DNA of 64,000 nt from Flavobacteriia bacterium (GTDB lineage: Bacteria > Bacteroidota > Bacteroidia > Flavobacteriales > Flavobacteriaceae): the NCBI GenBank assembly GCA_004293165.1, contig RDYL01000006.1, positions 62,001-126,000 of the forward strand, given 5' to 3'. Below the pieces are notes generated by a model. It searched no databases and had not been told where the DNA came from. It was given only the letters and a program-made list of their open reading frames with translations. Positions 63,989-64,000 of the stretch are shown piece by piece (the stretch's first letter is position 1; the number at the start of each line of letters is the position of its first letter). Position numbers and translations under genes: made by a program.

Positions 63989-64000
63989 AGTAATAACCAC

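Overview
This window is chromosomal DNA of a member of the Flavobacteriaceae (Bacteroidota), most likely Flavobacterium or a close relative. The evidence is the AT-rich composition, proteins that look flavobacterial throughout (S46 dipeptidyl-peptidase, SusC-type plug module, CtlX-type hydrolase, GxxExxY protein, YjjG-type nucleotidase), promoters of the Bacteroidota type (TTG, about 19-21 bases, TAnnTTTG), and genes that mostly lack Shine-Dalgarno sites. I see no rRNA or tRNA genes, prophage, insertion sequence or CRISPR array.

Layout. Positions 1-7000 hold the start of recR, a sodium:solute symporter, a CoA-binding protein, a MarC protein, an SDR oxidoreductase with a DUF2867-like tail, two guanidino-group-modifying enzymes (CtlX type and amidinotransferase type) and a small charged helical protein. 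Positions 7012-10987 hold gltA, eno and carA. Positions 11121-28357, all on the minus strand, are the ribosomal super-cluster. Read in transcription order it is rpsL-rpsG-fusA-rpsJ, a terminator, a promoter, rplC through rplO, secY, infA, rpmJ, rpsM, rpsK, rpsD, rpoA and rplQ. Within it I mark an internal promoter with a strong hairpin before rpsH and a stem in the leader of rpsD, both candidates for autoregulation.

Positions 28500-43600 are a mosaic of housekeeping and accessory genes: an Omp85-like protein preceded by a structured-RNA candidate, an rRNA methyltransferase, a rhomboid protease, rarA, yjjG, a three-gene ABC operon resembling zinc-linked systems of proteobacteria, an exported superoxide dismutase with an extra C-terminal helical domain, a GxxExxY gene set among tandem and inverted repeats, radC, a DUF1287 lipoprotein, an Mpl-like ligase and a TPR protein. 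Positions 43720-50256 encode a 2178-residue alpha-2-macroglobulin-like protein with a SusC-type module inserted just before its A2M domain. Positions 50313-60955 carry a DPP7-type peptidase, obg, a CNNM/CorC-type membrane protein, adk, hpt, purK, purE and an M3 metallopeptidase. The last 3 kb hold a DUF4143 ATPase behind repeated promoter-like units and a GbsR-type regulator followed by three small membrane proteins.

The most unusual material is (1) the repeat-bounded GxxExxY gene and two gene-less elements of similar layout; (2) the macroglobulin/SusC-plug fusion; (3) the His-rich ABC/DUF3299 operon beside the extended superoxide dismutase; (4) the regulatory candidates inside the ribosomal cluster; and (5) several families of short intergenic repeats. 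All functional statements come from reading the sequence; no database search was possible.
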